The notes under the pieces: model-generated
What the model was told of the DNA's origin: nothing
The model's database searches: none
The model's input: the letters and a program-made list of their open reading frames with translations, nothing else
Source: Erythrobacter sp. YJ-T3-07
GTDB lineage: Bacteria > Pseudomonadota > Alphaproteobacteria > Sphingomonadales > Sphingomonadaceae
Assembly (NCBI RefSeq): GCF_015999305.1
Contig: NZ_JAEAGP010000001.1
Coordinates: 2,108,001-2,172,000, forward strand
DNA: 64,000 nt
Direction: 5' to 3'
In this document: one piece after another, positions 34,235-43,781 of the stretch
Numbering within the stretch: the first letter of the stretch is position 1
Layout: each line of letters opens with the position of its first letter
Program-made: the position numbers and the translations under genes

Positions 34235-35155
34235 ATGCGCATCGTCTTCATGGGAACGCCGGATTTCGCGGTGCCGACGCTGGAAGCGCTGGTCCATGCC
34301 GCGCACGAGGTGGTGTGCGTGTATACCCAGCCGCCGCGCCGCTCGGGCCGAGGCAAGAAGCTCCAGCCGACGCCCGTGCATCAGGCGGCCGAGCGCCTCG
34401 GGATCGAGGTGCGCCATCCTGCCTCGCTGAAATCGCAGGAGGAGAAGGACGCCTTCGCCGCGCTCGATGTCGATGTCGGCGTGGTCGCGGCCTATGGCCT
34501 GATCCTGCCGCAGGCGGTGCTCGATGCGCCTGCGCATGGTTGCCTCAACGTTCATGCCAGCATCCTGCCGCGCTGGCGGGGTGCTGCGCCGATCCAGCGC
34601 GCGATCCTTGCGGGCGATATCGGCACCGGGGTCACGATCATGCAGATGGAAGCCGGGCTCGACACCGGACCGATGCTGGCGACCATCCGCACCCCGATCG
34701 ACCACAAGACTGCGGGCGATCTGACCGACGAATTGGCCGAGAAGGGCGCGCAGTTGATGGTCGGCACCTTGCGCGAACTCTCCAAGCATATCCCGGTCGC
34801 ACAGGAGGATGCGGAAGCGACCCACGCGCCCAAGATCGACAAGGCCGAGGCCCGGCTCGACTGGACGCAGGACGCGGTTCAGGTGGAACGGCAGGTGCGC
34901 GCCTTCAGTCCGTGGCCGGGCGCGTTCTTCGAACATGAGGGCGCCGAGGGGATGGAACGCGTGAAGGTTCTCGCGGCAGAAATCGCGGAGGGTTCGGGCG
35001 CGCCGGGCACCGTGCTCGACGACGCGCTCACCGTCGCATGCGGCAGCGGCGCGCTGCGGCTCACCCGCGTGCAGCGGGCGGGCAAGCCGGCGATGGTCAC
35101 CGCCGATTTCCAGCGCGGGCGCGCGATCGGCAAAGGCGCGCTGCTGGGTTCATGA
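34235..35155 (+). CDS. fmt: Methionyl-tRNA formyltransferase
   Basis: Formylates initiator Met-tRNA with 10-formyl-THF; 306 residues. N-terminal catalytic domain begins [19 protein letters not shown]; the active-site segment is [18 protein letters not shown] with the catalytic Asn/His/Asp region intact, and the C-terminal OB-fold begins near residue 205. It diverges from recR-def across only 53 bases, so formylation and deformylation genes may share control. Confidence 0.96.
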   Translation: MRIVFMGTPDFAVPTLEALVHAAHEVVCVYTQPPRRSGRGKKLQPTPVHQAAERLGIEVRHPASLKSQEEKDAFAALDVDVGVVAAYGLILPQAVLDAPAHGCLNVHASILPRWRGAAPIQRAILAGDIGTGVTIMQMEAGLDTGPMLATIRTPIDHKTAGDLTDELAEKGAQLMVGTLRELSKHIPVAQEDAEATHAPKIDKAEARLDWTQDAVQVERQVRAFSPWPGAFFEHEGAEGMERVKVLAAEIAEGSGAPGTVLDDALTVACGSGALRLTRVQRAGKPAMVTADFQRGRAIGKGALLGS

Positions 35156-35238
35156 CAATGCCCGTTAGGCCCTTGGGCTGCGATTGACTTCGCCCCGCGA
35201 TCGGGAAACGTCGCCCCACGATTCACCGGGAGACGGAT

Positions 35239-35736
35239 ATGAGACGATTGGTGGCAATCACGATCGGTGCTGGCATGATCGCAGCGGGCACGGCGCTGGC
35301 GGCGTGCGGCGCGGCAGAGCCCGGCGAGGCGGCTGGCGACAGCTTGCCAAGCGTCACCTCTGCGGCCCCTCCCGACTTTTCCGACGGGCTGATCACCTGC
35401 GCCATGCCCGATTTCGACGGCAAGACCGGCCTGACCGTGACCGAGCGCTTCATCCTGATCGACGGCCAGCCGAAGCGCTATTCCGATTTCAACAACCAGG
35501 CCTTCGATCTTTGCCAGGTGGGGCAGGATAATTGCGCGCTCAAAATCGAGAACGGCGTCATCCGAATGGACTGGACCAGCGCGAACGGCACGCGGTCGCG
35601 CTATGACGTCGATCTTGGCACGCTCGACATTGCCGCCTACACGACGAAGGCTGGCGAGGCGGAGCGCGCGGTCGCCTTTCAGGAAGGCGCGAAATGCGTG
35701 CGCGAACCGCTTCCCGAGGGTCTTCAGGTCATGTGA
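35239..35736 (+). CDS. Hypothetical lipoprotein
   Basis: Envelope protein of 165 residues with a lipoprotein signal ending in LAAC. The mature domain has four Cys residues (ITCAMPDF, DLCQVGQDNCALK, KCVREPLP) that could form two disulfides, plus beta-strand-like repeats around RFILIDGQPKRYSDFN. No family recognised. ATG 35239 follows a GGGAGACGG purine tract. Located between fmt and truA on the same strand with 83- and 39-base gaps; whether co-transcribed is unclear. Confidence 0.75.
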   Translation: MRRLVAITIGAGMIAAGTALAACGAAEPGEAAGDSLPSVTSAAPPDFSDGLITCAMPDFDGKTGLTVTERFILIDGQPKRYSDFNNQAFDLCQVGQDNCALKIENGVIRMDWTSANGTRSRYDVDLGTLDIAAYTTKAGEAERAVAFQEGAKCVREPLPEGLQVM

Positions 35737-35775
35737 CGGGTTGCCTCGCGGCGATCTGTCCCTAGCAGGGGCGCC

Positions 35776-36552
35776 ATGGCCCTGACCCGCTATGCCCTGA
35801 CGCTCGAATTCGACGGCACGCCCTTCTTCGGCCTCCAGCGCCAGAAGGACGGGCCCAGCGTACAGCAGGCGGTGGAGGAGGCGGCGCAGGCGGTCACCGG
35901 GCAGCAGATCACACTGCACAGCGCAGGGCGCACCGATACCGGGGTCCACGCGCTCGCCATGCGCAGCCATTTCGATGTCGAGAGCAAGCTGACGCCGTTC
36001 CGCATGGGCGAGGCGATAAACGCGCATCTGCGCCCTGCCCCGATCGCCGTGACGCATTGCGAGGCGGTGCCGGAAGACTGGCACGCACGCTTCAGCTGCA
36101 TCGGTCGCCGCTACCTCTATCGCATCATCAACCGTCGCGCTCCGCTGACGCTGGAGAAGGACCGCGCGTGGCTGGTCTCGCCCGAGTGCGATGCGGACGC
36201 GATGCACCGCGCGGCGCAGAGCCTGGTCGGCCATCACGACTTCACCACCTTCCGCTCGGTCCATTGTCAGGCGGCGAGCCCGGTCAAGACGCTCGACCGG
36301 CTGGATGTGGAACGTGCGGGCGACGAGATCCGCATCCACGTCGCCGCGCGCAGTTTCCTCCATCATCAGGTCCGCTCGATGGTCGGCTGCCTCGCGCTGG
36401 TCGGCATGGGGCGATGGAACGAAGGCCGCATCGCGCAGGTTCTGAAAGCGAAGGATCGGCAGGAACTGGGCCTCAACGCGCCATCGCACGGGCTCTATTT
36501 CGTCGAAGCCGTCTATCCCGACGAACGTGCTGCCGACGAACGCAGCGATTAG
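35776..36552 (+). CDS. truA: tRNA pseudouridine(38-40) synthase TruA
   Basis: Forms pseudouridine in the anticodon stem at positions 38-40; 258 residues. The catalytic aspartate is Asp54 in [12 protein letters not shown]. Further motifs: [39 protein letters not shown] and [10 protein letters not shown]. Follows fmt as in many alphaproteobacteria, here with a lipoprotein gene inserted between them. Confidence 0.96.
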   Translation: MALTRYALTLEFDGTPFFGLQRQKDGPSVQQAVEEAAQAVTGQQITLHSAGRTDTGVHALAMRSHFDVESKLTPFRMGEAINAHLRPAPIAVTHCEAVPEDWHARFSCIGRRYLYRIINRRAPLTLEKDRAWLVSPECDADAMHRAAQSLVGHHDFTTFRSVHCQAASPVKTLDRLDVERAGDEIRIHVAARSFLHHQVRSMVGCLALVGMGRWNEGRIAQVLKAKDRQELGLNAPSHGLYFVEAVYPDERAADERSD

Positions 36553-36615
36553 GTTGCACACTGCAACTTCAGTGCTAGGTCGGCGACGAAAAACATTCAC
36601 AAGGAGAGCGATCCC

Positions 36616-37728
36616 ATGACCACCACCGGCAAACAGATCTTCACCACGCTGGAAAGCGACGGCACGCTGACCATCGAACTCGCGACCAGCGAATTCCCCG
36701 AGCCCAAGGGCAATCAGGTGCTGGTCCGCATGGAAGCCGCGCCGATCAACCCGAGCGACCTTGCCCTGCTGGTTGGCCAGGCGGACCTCGACAACGCCGA
36801 GTATTCCGAGGGCAAGATCGTCGCCAAGATGCCCGAACCCTACAATTCGGGTGCCAAGGGCCGTCACGGCCAGCGCCTGCCCGTGGGCAACGAAGGCGCG
36901 GGCGAAGTGATCGCCACCGGCGATAGCGACATGGCCAAGGCGCTGATGGGCAAGCGCGTCGCCTGCGTGCCCGGCACCGCCTTCAGCGAATATTCGATCG
37001 CCGATGCCAGCATGTGCATCCCGCTGGGCGACATTTCTTCGAAGGACGGGGCCAGCGCCTTCGTCAACCCGATGACCGCGCTCGGCTTCGTCGAAACCGC
37101 CAAGATGGAAGGGTTCGGCGCGATCCTGCATACCGCCGCCGCCTCCAACCTCGGTCAGATGCTGGTGCGCATCTGCCAGGAAGACGACATGCCGCTGGTC
37201 AACATCGTGCGCCGGCAGGAGCAGGTCGACGTGCTCAAGGGGCTGGGTGCCAAGCATATCGTCAACTCGTCCGACGATGATTTCATGGCCCAGCTACGTA
37301 GCGCGATCGACGAGACCGACGCCTTCATCGGCTTCGATCCGATCGGCGGCGGCAAGGCGGTCGACACCGCGTTCAAGGCGATGGAGCAGGTCGCCGTGGG
37401 CAAGATGACCGAATACAGCCGCTACGGCTCGAACCAGCAGAAGCGGATGTACATCTACGGCCGGCTCGATCTGGGCCCGACCGTGCTGACCCCGTCCTAC
37501 GGCTTCGGCTGGACGCTGTCGGGCTGGCTGCTGTTCCCCTTCCTGCAGAGCGCGGGCAAGGAAACCGTGGCCCGGATGCGCAAGCGCGTGCTCGACAACC
37601 TGACCACCACCTTCAAGAGCGATTATGCCAAGACGGTGACGCTGGAAGGCATGCTGGAGAAGGACGCCGTGCTGCAATACCGCCAGATGCGCACCGGCGA
37701 GAAGTACCTGGTTACCCCGCACGGGTAA
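36616..37728 (+). CDS. Zinc-binding-dehydrogenase-type quinone oxidoreductase (MDR)
   Basis: Medium-chain dehydrogenase/reductase of 370 residues. The GroES-like domain has VLVRMEAAPINPSDLALLVG and GNEGAGEVIATG; the Rossmann domain has FGAILHTAAASNLGQMLVRIC. The catalytic zinc ligands are not apparent, so it belongs to the quinone/enoyl reductase branch. A longer than usual insertion (residues about 55-80) follows the first strand. Start ATG 36616 follows AAGGAGAG. Substrate unknown. Confidence 0.87.
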   Translation: MTTTGKQIFTTLESDGTLTIELATSEFPEPKGNQVLVRMEAAPINPSDLALLVGQADLDNAEYSEGKIVAKMPEPYNSGAKGRHGQRLPVGNEGAGEVIATGDSDMAKALMGKRVACVPGTAFSEYSIADASMCIPLGDISSKDGASAFVNPMTALGFVETAKMEGFGAILHTAAASNLGQMLVRICQEDDMPLVNIVRRQEQVDVLKGLGAKHIVNSSDDDFMAQLRSAIDETDAFIGFDPIGGGKAVDTAFKAMEQVAVGKMTEYSRYGSNQQKRMYIYGRLDLGPTVLTPSYGFGWTLSGWLLFPFLQSAGKETVARMRKRVLDNLTTTFKSDYAKTVTLEGMLEKDAVLQYRQMRTGEKYLVTPHG

Positions 37729-37785
37729 TCTGCAACTGCTGCGTGGGGGTGTACCACGCCGATGGCGTATAGCCCCCACCCCCAA

Positions 37786-37808
37786 CCCCCTCCCCCAAGG
37801 GAGGGGGC
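37786..37808. repeat. GC hairpin CCCCCTCCC...GGGAGGGGG
   Basis: A short inverted repeat, CCCCCTCCC-CCAA-GGGAGGGGG, between the convergent MDR gene and asparaginase. Similar hairpins recur in sphingomonad intergenic regions; it could stop both transcripts. Confidence 0.6.
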
Positions 37809-37813
37809 ACATC

Positions 37814-38800
37814 CTACCGCCCGTCGAAGTGCCGCTGGGCCTCTGCTGGCTCGGTAATCCCGTTGGCGATGAGCAGTGCGGTCAGCAGCCGCGCCTTCGG
37901 CGGGGCGAGTGCGCGCGAGGCGACGAAGCCGTTGGCATCATCCTGCGGCTCGCGATCGACCAGTCCTTCGTCGGTCCGGCTGGCACGCACCACCAGGCAT
38001 CCGCGCCGCGCGTGCTGCACCAGAATCTGCCGCACAGGATCGGGCATGTTGCCCTCTCCCAGCCCGGACACGACGATCCCCGCTGGATCGTCCGATAGCT
38101 GGCGCGCGGCTGCGGCGGCGGTCATCCCGGCATAGACCGCCAGGATCGGCACATCGGGCAGCGGCAGGAAGCGCAGCGATGCGGCGTCGCCCACCCGCCA
38201 TGGCGCGCCGAACCAGTCGAGCCGCGAGGGGGTGACGATCGCAACCGATTCGCGGGGGAAGCCGCGAAACGCCTCGGTCGCGCGGGTCTGGGCCTTGCGC
38301 ACGTCGCGCGCGGAGTGGACCCGGTCGCCCATCACTACCAGCACCCCGCGCCCGACCGCATCCGCGTCGCCCGCGACCCTCACCGCATTGGCGAAATTGC
38401 GCATCCCATCGTATCCGACCGCATCGGCAGGCCGCATCGCGCCGACCAGCACCACCGGCTTGGTGCTGGGCAGCGTCAGGTCGAGCAGGAAGGCGGTTTC
38501 CTCTGCCGTATCGGTCCCGTGGGTGACGATGATCCCGTCGACGCCATCGTCGCGCATAGCGAGGTCGATCTCCGCATGGAGGCGCGACCAGATCGAGGCG
38601 TCGATGTCTTCCGATCCGATATTGGCGATCTGCCGCCCGGTGAAATCGGCCGCGACACCCAGGCCGCTGGCCTGTTGCAGATAGTCCTCGATCCCGATCT
38701 GGCCGGGGCGATAATCGGCGCGCATCGCGTCGCCGGCCTGGCCTGCGATGGTGCCACCTGTGGCGAGGACGAGGATGCGAGGCAAGGTCGTGCTGTCCAT
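37814..38800 (-). CDS. Asparaginase
   Basis: L-asparaginase family enzyme of 328 residues, hydrolysing asparagine to aspartate and ammonia. The two threonine sites are intact: Thr17 in LATGGTIAG and the HGTDTAEETA motif with Thr96-Asp97. No signal peptide, so a cytosolic form is likely. ATG 38800 gives the normal family start; the open frame continues upstream across the tRNA gene, but that part is noncoding. Relaxed glutaminase activity cannot be judged. Confidence 0.92.
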   Translation of the reverse strand: MDSTTLPRILVLATGGTIAGQAGDAMRADYRPGQIGIEDYLQQASGLGVAADFTGRQIANIGSEDIDASIWSRLHAEIDLAMRDDGVDGIIVTHGTDTAEETAFLLDLTLPSTKPVVLVGAMRPADAVGYDGMRNFANAVRVAGDADAVGRGVLVVMGDRVHSARDVRKAQTRATEAFRGFPRESVAIVTPSRLDWFGAPWRVGDAASLRFLPLPDVPILAVYAGMTAAAAARQLSDDPAGIVVSGLGEGNMPDPVRQILVQHARRGCLVVRASRTDEGLVDREPQDDANGFVASRALAPPKARLLTALLIANGITEPAEAQRHFDGR

Positions 38801-38850
38801 TTTCGTCGCCCTAACGGGTGCCAACGCGCTTTCAATCCAATTTCTGGCAA

Positions 38851-38878
38851 TTGATTTTGAACTTTGGCACGCTAGATA
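38851..38878 (+). promoter_or_regulatory. Possible promoter of tRNA-Val
   Basis: TTGATT (38851-38856) and TAGATA (38873-38878), 16 bases apart, sit 23 bases ahead of the tRNA 5' end, the right place and spacing for a housekeeping promoter. Confidence 0.4.
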
Positions 38879-38901
38879 GCGGCCCCTCCCCACTGGGGAC
38901 C

Positions 38902-38977
38902 GGGCGGTTAGCTCAGCTGGTAGAGCATCTCGTTTACACCGAGAGGGTCGGCGGTTCGAACCCGTCACCGCCCACCA
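38902..38977 (+). tRNA. tRNA-Val (anticodon TAC)
   Basis: 76 bases including encoded CCA. Acceptor stem GGGCGGT/ACCGCCC, D arm TTAGCTCAGCTGGTAGAGC, anticodon stem TCTCG/CGAGA with loop TTTACAC (anticodon TAC), and T arm GGTTCGAACCC with the TTCGAA loop. All stems pair. Reads GUA codons. Confidence 0.97.
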
Positions 38978-39022
38978 TTCCATCCCTTGCCCATACCGCG
39001 CCAACGCGGCAATCGGGCGGGG

Positions 39023-40246
39023 ATGAGCCATTTCGACATCGCGATTGCCGGGTGCGGACCGGCAGGGCTTGCCGCCGCGCTGCTGCTGCATCGGCAGGGG
39101 CACCGGGTGACGCTGTTCGAGCGGTTCGATCAGCCGCGCCCGATCGGATCCGGCCTGATGATCCAGCCGAGCGGGCTGGCGGTGCTGGATGCGCTGGGCC
39201 TAGCGCACGATATCCTCGCCCACGGCGCGCCCATCCGTGCGCTACACGGGCTCAACCATCAGGGCGATGTCGCGCTGGATGCGCGCTATGCCGATCTCGG
39301 CGTGGCGGGAGCCTGCGGGATCGGGATCCACCGGGGCAGCCTGTTCGCCCTGCTCTTTCGCGCCGCGCAGGCGGAGGGGATCGGCATCGAGACCGGCTTC
39401 CCCGTGACCGCCACCGGCATCGAGGCAGGCGGCCGAACGCTGACCTGCGACGACGGGCGCACCACCCGCGCGTTCGATCTGGTGGTCGATGCGCTGGGCA
39501 CCTCCTCCCCCCTCGTCCCTCCGTGCGGCGAATGGCTCGCCTTCGGGGCGCTGTGGACGACGCTCGACTGGCCCGCGGATGCTCCGTTCGATGCAGGGCT
39601 GCTCGAACAGCGTTATACCCACGCGCAGCAGATGGCGGGCGTGTTGCCCACCGGCGTCCGGGTCGATGGCGAGCGGCGCGAACTCTCCTTCTTCTGGTCG
39701 CTCAAGGCGAGCGCGTACGAGGCACGCCGCGCTGCCGGGCTCGATGCGTGGAAGGCGCAGGTCTGCGCGCTGTGGCCGGATTGCGAGGGGCTGCTGGCGC
39801 ACATTACCGAGCCCGAACAGCTGACCTTCGCCCGCTATGCCCATCGCCGCGTGCCCGAACCTGTGGGTGAACGGCTGATCCACATCGGCGATGCATGGCA
39901 CTCGGCCAGTCCGCAGCTGGGGCAAGGGGCGAACATGGCGCTGCTCGATGCCTTTGCGCTGGCGCGCGGCATCGCTTCGCACGGCGATCTGCAGGAACGC
40001 CTCGCCCACGCGGCGCGGCTGCGCAGCCGGCATGTGAAGCTCTATCAGGCGCTCACCTGGGCGGCGACGCCGCTCTACCAGTCGGACAGGGAGTGGCACG
40101 CGCTGCTGCGCGATTTCCTGCTGACCCCGCTGGGCCGCGTGCCGCCGGGGCCGGGAATTCAGGCACGGCTGGTTGCGGGGCTGGTCGGCAATCCGCTCGC
40201 CCCGCTGGGCCTCGCCGTGCCCGATTACGAAGCGATCGCACGCTAG
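39023..40246 (+). CDS. FAD-dependent monooxygenase (UbiH/PHBH-like)
   Basis: Flavin group A monooxygenase of 407 residues. Dinucleotide motif IAGCGPAGLAAALLL at the N terminus, and the second FAD motif GDAWHSASPQLGQGANMALLDA around residue 295. The middle DG motif region is DLVVDALGTSS. No signal or membrane helices except hydrophobic patches. Start ATG 39023 follows a GGCGGGG purine-rich tract. Substrate not deducible; it stands alone after tRNA-Val. Confidence 0.9.
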   Translation: MSHFDIAIAGCGPAGLAAALLLHRQGHRVTLFERFDQPRPIGSGLMIQPSGLAVLDALGLAHDILAHGAPIRALHGLNHQGDVALDARYADLGVAGACGIGIHRGSLFALLFRAAQAEGIGIETGFPVTATGIEAGGRTLTCDDGRTTRAFDLVVDALGTSSPLVPPCGEWLAFGALWTTLDWPADAPFDAGLLEQRYTHAQQMAGVLPTGVRVDGERRELSFFWSLKASAYEARRAAGLDAWKAQVCALWPDCEGLLAHITEPEQLTFARYAHRRVPEPVGERLIHIGDAWHSASPQLGQGANMALLDAFALARGIASHGDLQERLAHAARLRSRHVKLYQALTWAATPLYQSDREWHALLRDFLLTPLGRVPPGPGIQARLVAGLVGNPLAPLGLAVPDYEAIAR

Positions 40247-40822
40247 CTAAAGCGCGTCGACCACCTCCTGGACCGCCTTGCGCGCCGCCTCGCTCGACCA
40301 GTCGAGCTCGCCCGTCACCCGCCACACCTCCTGCCCGCTGCGATCATACATTACGGTGGTCGGCAGCGTCGCCGCACCGATCGCCTCGCCCAGCGCGAGC
40401 TGCGGGTCGATCCACGGCGGCAGGCTGTCGATGTCGTTTTTCTCGAAGAATGCGGTGATTTTCGCCGGATCGCCCATGTCCTGGCTGATCGTGACCACGT
40501 TGAGCTCGTCCTCGTAATCCGCCGCCAGCTGGTCGAGCATCGGCATTTCCTTGACGCACGGCGCGCACCACGTGGCCCAAAGGTTCATCAGCACCGGGCG
40601 CCCCTGCAGCGCGCCCAGATTGAGCACCGCGCCTCCCGGGTCGACCATGTTGGCGGCGGGCATCAGGTCGCCCGCGTGGCTCCGGTCGATCTCGCCGGGC
40701 CTCGCCTCTTTGCCAGTGTCGGTCTGCGCCGCACTCTCTTGCGGGGTCGGGTCGGCCTCCCTATCGCACCCGCTCAGGATCAGGACGATGGCGAGCGCAG
40801 GCAAAATGGCAGAACGGGACAC
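40247..40822 (-). CDS. TlpA-like thioredoxin lipoprotein
   Basis: Periplasmic thiol-disulfide reductase of 191 residues. Lipobox ILSGC places the lipid on Cys19; a charged linker follows, then a thioredoxin fold with the redox site [13 protein letters not shown] and a cis-Pro loop [10 protein letters not shown]. TlpA/ResA members reduce apocytochromes or metallo-proteins. Start is GTG 40822 with GGAGG 5 bases upstream. Its first codons overlap the argH 5' end on the other strand by 17 bases. Confidence 0.9.
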   Translation of the reverse strand: MSRSAILPALAIVLILSGCDREADPTPQESAAQTDTGKEARPGEIDRSHAGDLMPAANMVDPGGAVLNLGALQGRPVLMNLWATWCAPCVKEMPMLDQLAADYEDELNVVTISQDMGDPAKITAFFEKNDIDSLPPWIDPQLALGEAIGAATLPTTVMYDRSGQEVWRVTGELDWSSEAARKAVQEVVDAL

Positions 40823-42230
40823 GGATACCTCCAGCGCAGGGCGCGGCAACGCGATGTGGGGCGGCCGCTTCGCCGATGGGCCTAGTGCCATCATGCGCGA
40901 AATCAATGCCTCGATTCCCTTCGACAAGGCGCTCTGGCGGCAGGACATCGCGGGCAGCCGCGCGCACGTGAGCATGCTGGCCGCGCAGGGCATCCTGTCG
41001 CGGGAAGATGCGACCACCATCGACGACGGCCTCCAGGCCATCGCCGCCGAATACGAGCGGGACGGCGTGCCCGAGGACTGGGACCTGGAAGACATCCACA
41101 TGACCGTGGAATCGCGGCTGACCGAGCTGGTCGGCCCGGTCGCGGGCCGCCTGCACACCGCACGCAGCCGCAACGATCAGGTCGCGACCGATTTCAAGCT
41201 GTGGACCCGCGAGGCGATCGAGGAGACCGACGCCGGGCTCGCCGCGGTGCAGGCCGCGCTGGTCACCCGCGCGGAGCAGCACGCGGCCGACATCATGCCC
41301 GGCTTCACGCACCTGCAGGCAGCGCAGCCGGTCACGCTCGGCCACCACCTGATGGCCTATTACGAGATGCTGCGGCGCGACCGGATGCGCTTTGCGGCAG
41401 CGAAAGAACGGCTCGACGAATGCCCGCTGGGGGCCGCCGCGCTGGCGGGCACCGGGTTCGACCTCGACCGCGAGGCGACTGCGAAGGCTCTGGGTTTCGC
41501 GCGGCCCACCGCCAACAGCCTCGACACGGTGTCCGACCGCGATTTCGCGATGGACTATCTGCACGCGGCCAGCATCGCGAGCATCCACCTCTCGCGCCTC
41601 GCCGAAGAGATCATCATCTGGGCAAGCCAGCCCTTCGGCTTCATCCGCCTGCCCGATTCGCTCTCCACCGGCAGCTCGATCATGCCGCAGAAAAAGAACC
41701 CCGACGCCGCCGAACTGGTGCGCGGGCACGCAGGCCGGATCATCGGCGCGGCGACCGCGCTTTCGATCACGATGAAGGGCCTGCCGCTGGCCTATGCGAA
41801 GGACATGCAGGACGACAAGCCGCCGGTGTTCGAGGCACACGGCCTGCTCACGCTGTCGCTGGCGAGCATGGAAGGGATGATCGCGGGCGCGCAGTTCAAC
41901 ACCGACCGGATGCTTGCGCTGGCGGGAAGCGGCCATGCGACCGCGACCGACCTGGCCGACTGGCTGGTGCGCGAGGCGGGCGTCCCCTTCCGTGAGGCGC
42001 ATCACATCACCGGCGCGGCGGTCGCGCGGGCCGATGCGAAGGGCTGCGCGCTGGGCGATCTGACGCAGGACGACCTTGCCGCAATCGATCCGCGGGTGAC
42101 GCCCGAAGCGCTCGCCAATCTCACGCTCGAAGGATCGGTCGCCTCGCGCCGCAGCTATGGCGGAACCGCGCCCGATCGGGTACGCCAGCAGGTGACCGAG
42201 GCGCGCCGCGCGCTCGGCCTCGACAGTTGA
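40806..42230 (+). CDS. argH: Argininosuccinate lyase
   Basis: Final step of arginine synthesis, splitting argininosuccinate to arginine and fumarate; 474 residues. Fumarase/aspartase superfamily signature [12 protein letters not shown] is intact, along with [27 protein letters not shown] and [19 protein letters not shown] 40806 is chosen as sphingomonad ArgH proteins often carry a short extra N terminus; ATG 40854 (MWGGRF) would also work and would remove the overlap with tlpA. First gene of argH-lipoprotein-lysA. Confidence 0.94.
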   Translation: MAERDTDTSSAGRGNAMWGGRFADGPSAIMREINASIPFDKALWRQDIAGSRAHVSMLAAQGILSREDATTIDDGLQAIAAEYERDGVPEDWDLEDIHMTVESRLTELVGPVAGRLHTARSRNDQVATDFKLWTREAIEETDAGLAAVQAALVTRAEQHAADIMPGFTHLQAAQPVTLGHHLMAYYEMLRRDRMRFAAAKERLDECPLGAAALAGTGFDLDREATAKALGFARPTANSLDTVSDRDFAMDYLHAASIASIHLSRLAEEIIIWASQPFGFIRLPDSLSTGSSIMPQKKNPDAAELVRGHAGRIIGAATALSITMKGLPLAYAKDMQDDKPPVFEAHGLLTLSLASMEGMIAGAQFNTDRMLALAGSGHATATDLADWLVREAGVPFREAHHITGAAVARADAKGCALGDLTQDDLAAIDPRVTPEALANLTLEGSVASRRSYGGTAPDRVRQQVTEARRALGLDS

Positions 42231-42241
42231 AGCGAAACACC

Positions 42242-42490
42242 ATGCGCATACGCCTCGCCCTCGTGCTCACCGCCGCTCTCCCGCTCGCGCTGTCCGCCTG
42301 CGGCCAGCGGGCCGCCTTGCAACCGCCGCCGGGCGAAACCCTGCCGCCTGCGCCCTATGGCAGCGATGAGCGTCTGACCACCGAGCAACTGCTCGAACCC
42401 GATGTGATCGCGCAGCCGATCCGCGATACTGAGCTGCGCACCCGCTCCGAAGAGCGCGAGGACGATCCTTTCGACCTGCCCCCAGAATAG
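42242..42490 (+). CDS. Small lipoprotein, LptM/YifL-like
   Basis: 82-residue lipoprotein with signal MRIRLALVLTAALPLALSAC. After the acylated Cys comes GQRAALQPPPGETLPPAPYG, close to the LptM/YifL pattern CGxxGxLxxPP found beside lysA in many proteobacteria; in E. coli LptM assists LptD maturation. The argH-lipoprotein-lysA order supports this. The rest is disordered and acidic. 11 bases after argH. Confidence 0.78.
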   Translation: MRIRLALVLTAALPLALSACGQRAALQPPPGETLPPAPYGSDERLTTEQLLEPDVIAQPIRDTELRTRSEEREDDPFDLPPE

Positions 42491-42521
42491 GGCGAACCCG
42501 AGTTAGGCCGAACCAAGTACG

Positions 42522-43781
42522 ATGGACCATTTCAAGCTGACCGACGGCATCCTCCACGCCGAGGATGTGCCCCTGCCCACGATTGCGCAGGAGGTGGGCA
42601 CCCCCGTCTACGTCTATTCGCGCGCAACGCTTGAACGCCATGCGCGCGTGTTTCGCGAAGGTCTGGGCGAACTGAAAGACCCGCTGATCCTGTTCGCGGT
42701 GAAGGCCAATCCCAACCTTGCGGTGTTGCGCGTGTTGCAGCGCGAAGGCTTTGGCGCGGACGTGGTTTCGGGCGGGGAACTGCGCCGGGCGCTGGCCGCC
42801 GGGATGACGCCGGACAAGATCGTGTTCTCGGGCGTGGGCAAGACCCGCGCCGAGCTGGAGCTGGGTCTCGACACCGGCATCGCGCAGTTCAACATCGAAT
42901 CGCGCGAGGAAGGCCGCGAGCTGGCCGAGCTGGCCGCCGCGCGGGGCGAGAAGGCCCGCTGCGCGCTGCGGATCAACCCCGATGTCGATGCGGGCACGCA
43001 CGAGAAGATCAGCACCGGCAAGGCGGACAACAAGTTCGGCGTGCCGCTGCACCACGCGGCCGAGGCCTTTGCCGAACTGGGCGCCCTGCCCGGTCTCGCG
43101 CTGGAGGGCCTCGCGATCCATATCGGCAGCCAGCTGGGCGATCTCGCGCCGCTGGAAACCGCTTTCGGCAAGATCGGCACGCTGCTCGGCCAGCTGCGCG
43201 AGGCGGGCCACACGATCACCCGGGTCGATCTGGGCGGCGGACTGGGCGTGCCCTACCGCGCGGGCGAGACCTTCCCCAGCCCCGCCGATTACGGCGCGAT
43301 GGTCGCGCGCGTGACCCGCGACTGGGGTGTGCAACTGGTGTTCGAGCCGGGGCGCGTGATTGCGGGCAATGCCGGCGTGCTGCTGACCCGCGTGGTGCGC
43401 GTGAAGCGCGGGCTCAACAATCCCTTCGTGATCGTCGACGCGGCGATGAACGATCTTGCGCGCCCTGCTCTGTACGGCGCGTGGCACGATTTCGAGCCGG
43501 TCGCCCAGACCGATGAGCGGATGACCGCCAACATCGTCGGCCCGATCTGCGAGACAGGCGATACCTTCGCCACCAATCGCGACTGCCCCGCGCTGGTCGC
43601 GGGCGATCTGGCGGTGTTCCGCACCGCCGGGGCCTATGGCGCGACCATGGCATCGTCCTACAACTCGCGCGGTTTCGTGCCGGAAGTGTTGGTCAGCGGC
43701 AGCGACTATGCGGTGGTCGCCGACCGGATCGACGCGGGCGCGATCATGGATGCGGAGCGAGTGCCGGAATGGCTGGACTGA
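42522..43781 (+). CDS. lysA: Diaminopimelate decarboxylase
   Basis: Final lysine biosynthesis enzyme, 419 residues, PLP-dependent. PLP lysine Lys61 in LFAVKANPNLAVL; HIGSQLGDL, DLGGGLGVPY, EPGRVIAGNAG and GPICETGDTFA (substrate-binding Cys) follow. Third gene of the argH operon, and its end overlaps the siroheme-synthase-like start by 13 bases, so all four genes may be one transcript. Confidence 0.96.
   Translation: MDHFKLTDGILHAEDVPLPTIAQEVGTPVYVYSRATLERHARVFREGLGELKDPLILFAVKANPNLAVLRVLQREGFGADVVSGGELRRALAAGMTPDKIVFSGVGKTRAELELGLDTGIAQFNIESREEGRELAELAAARGEKARCALRINPDVDAGTHEKISTGKADNKFGVPLHHAAEAFAELGALPGLALEGLAIHIGSQLGDLAPLETAFGKIGTLLGQLREAGHTITRVDLGGGLGVPYRAGETFPSPADYGAMVARVTRDWGVQLVFEPGRVIAGNAGVLLTRVVRVKRGLNNPFVIVDAAMNDLARPALYGAWHDFEPVAQTDERMTANIVGPICETGDTFATNRDCPALVAGDLAVFRTAGAYGATMASSYNSRGFVPEVLVSGSDYAVVADRIDAGAIMDAERVPEWLD

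Noticed and set aside
34879..37257. 792-codon minus-strand frame across fmt, the lipoprotein, truA and the MDR gene
   Set aside because: It runs antisense through four well-supported genes, with no domain of its own.
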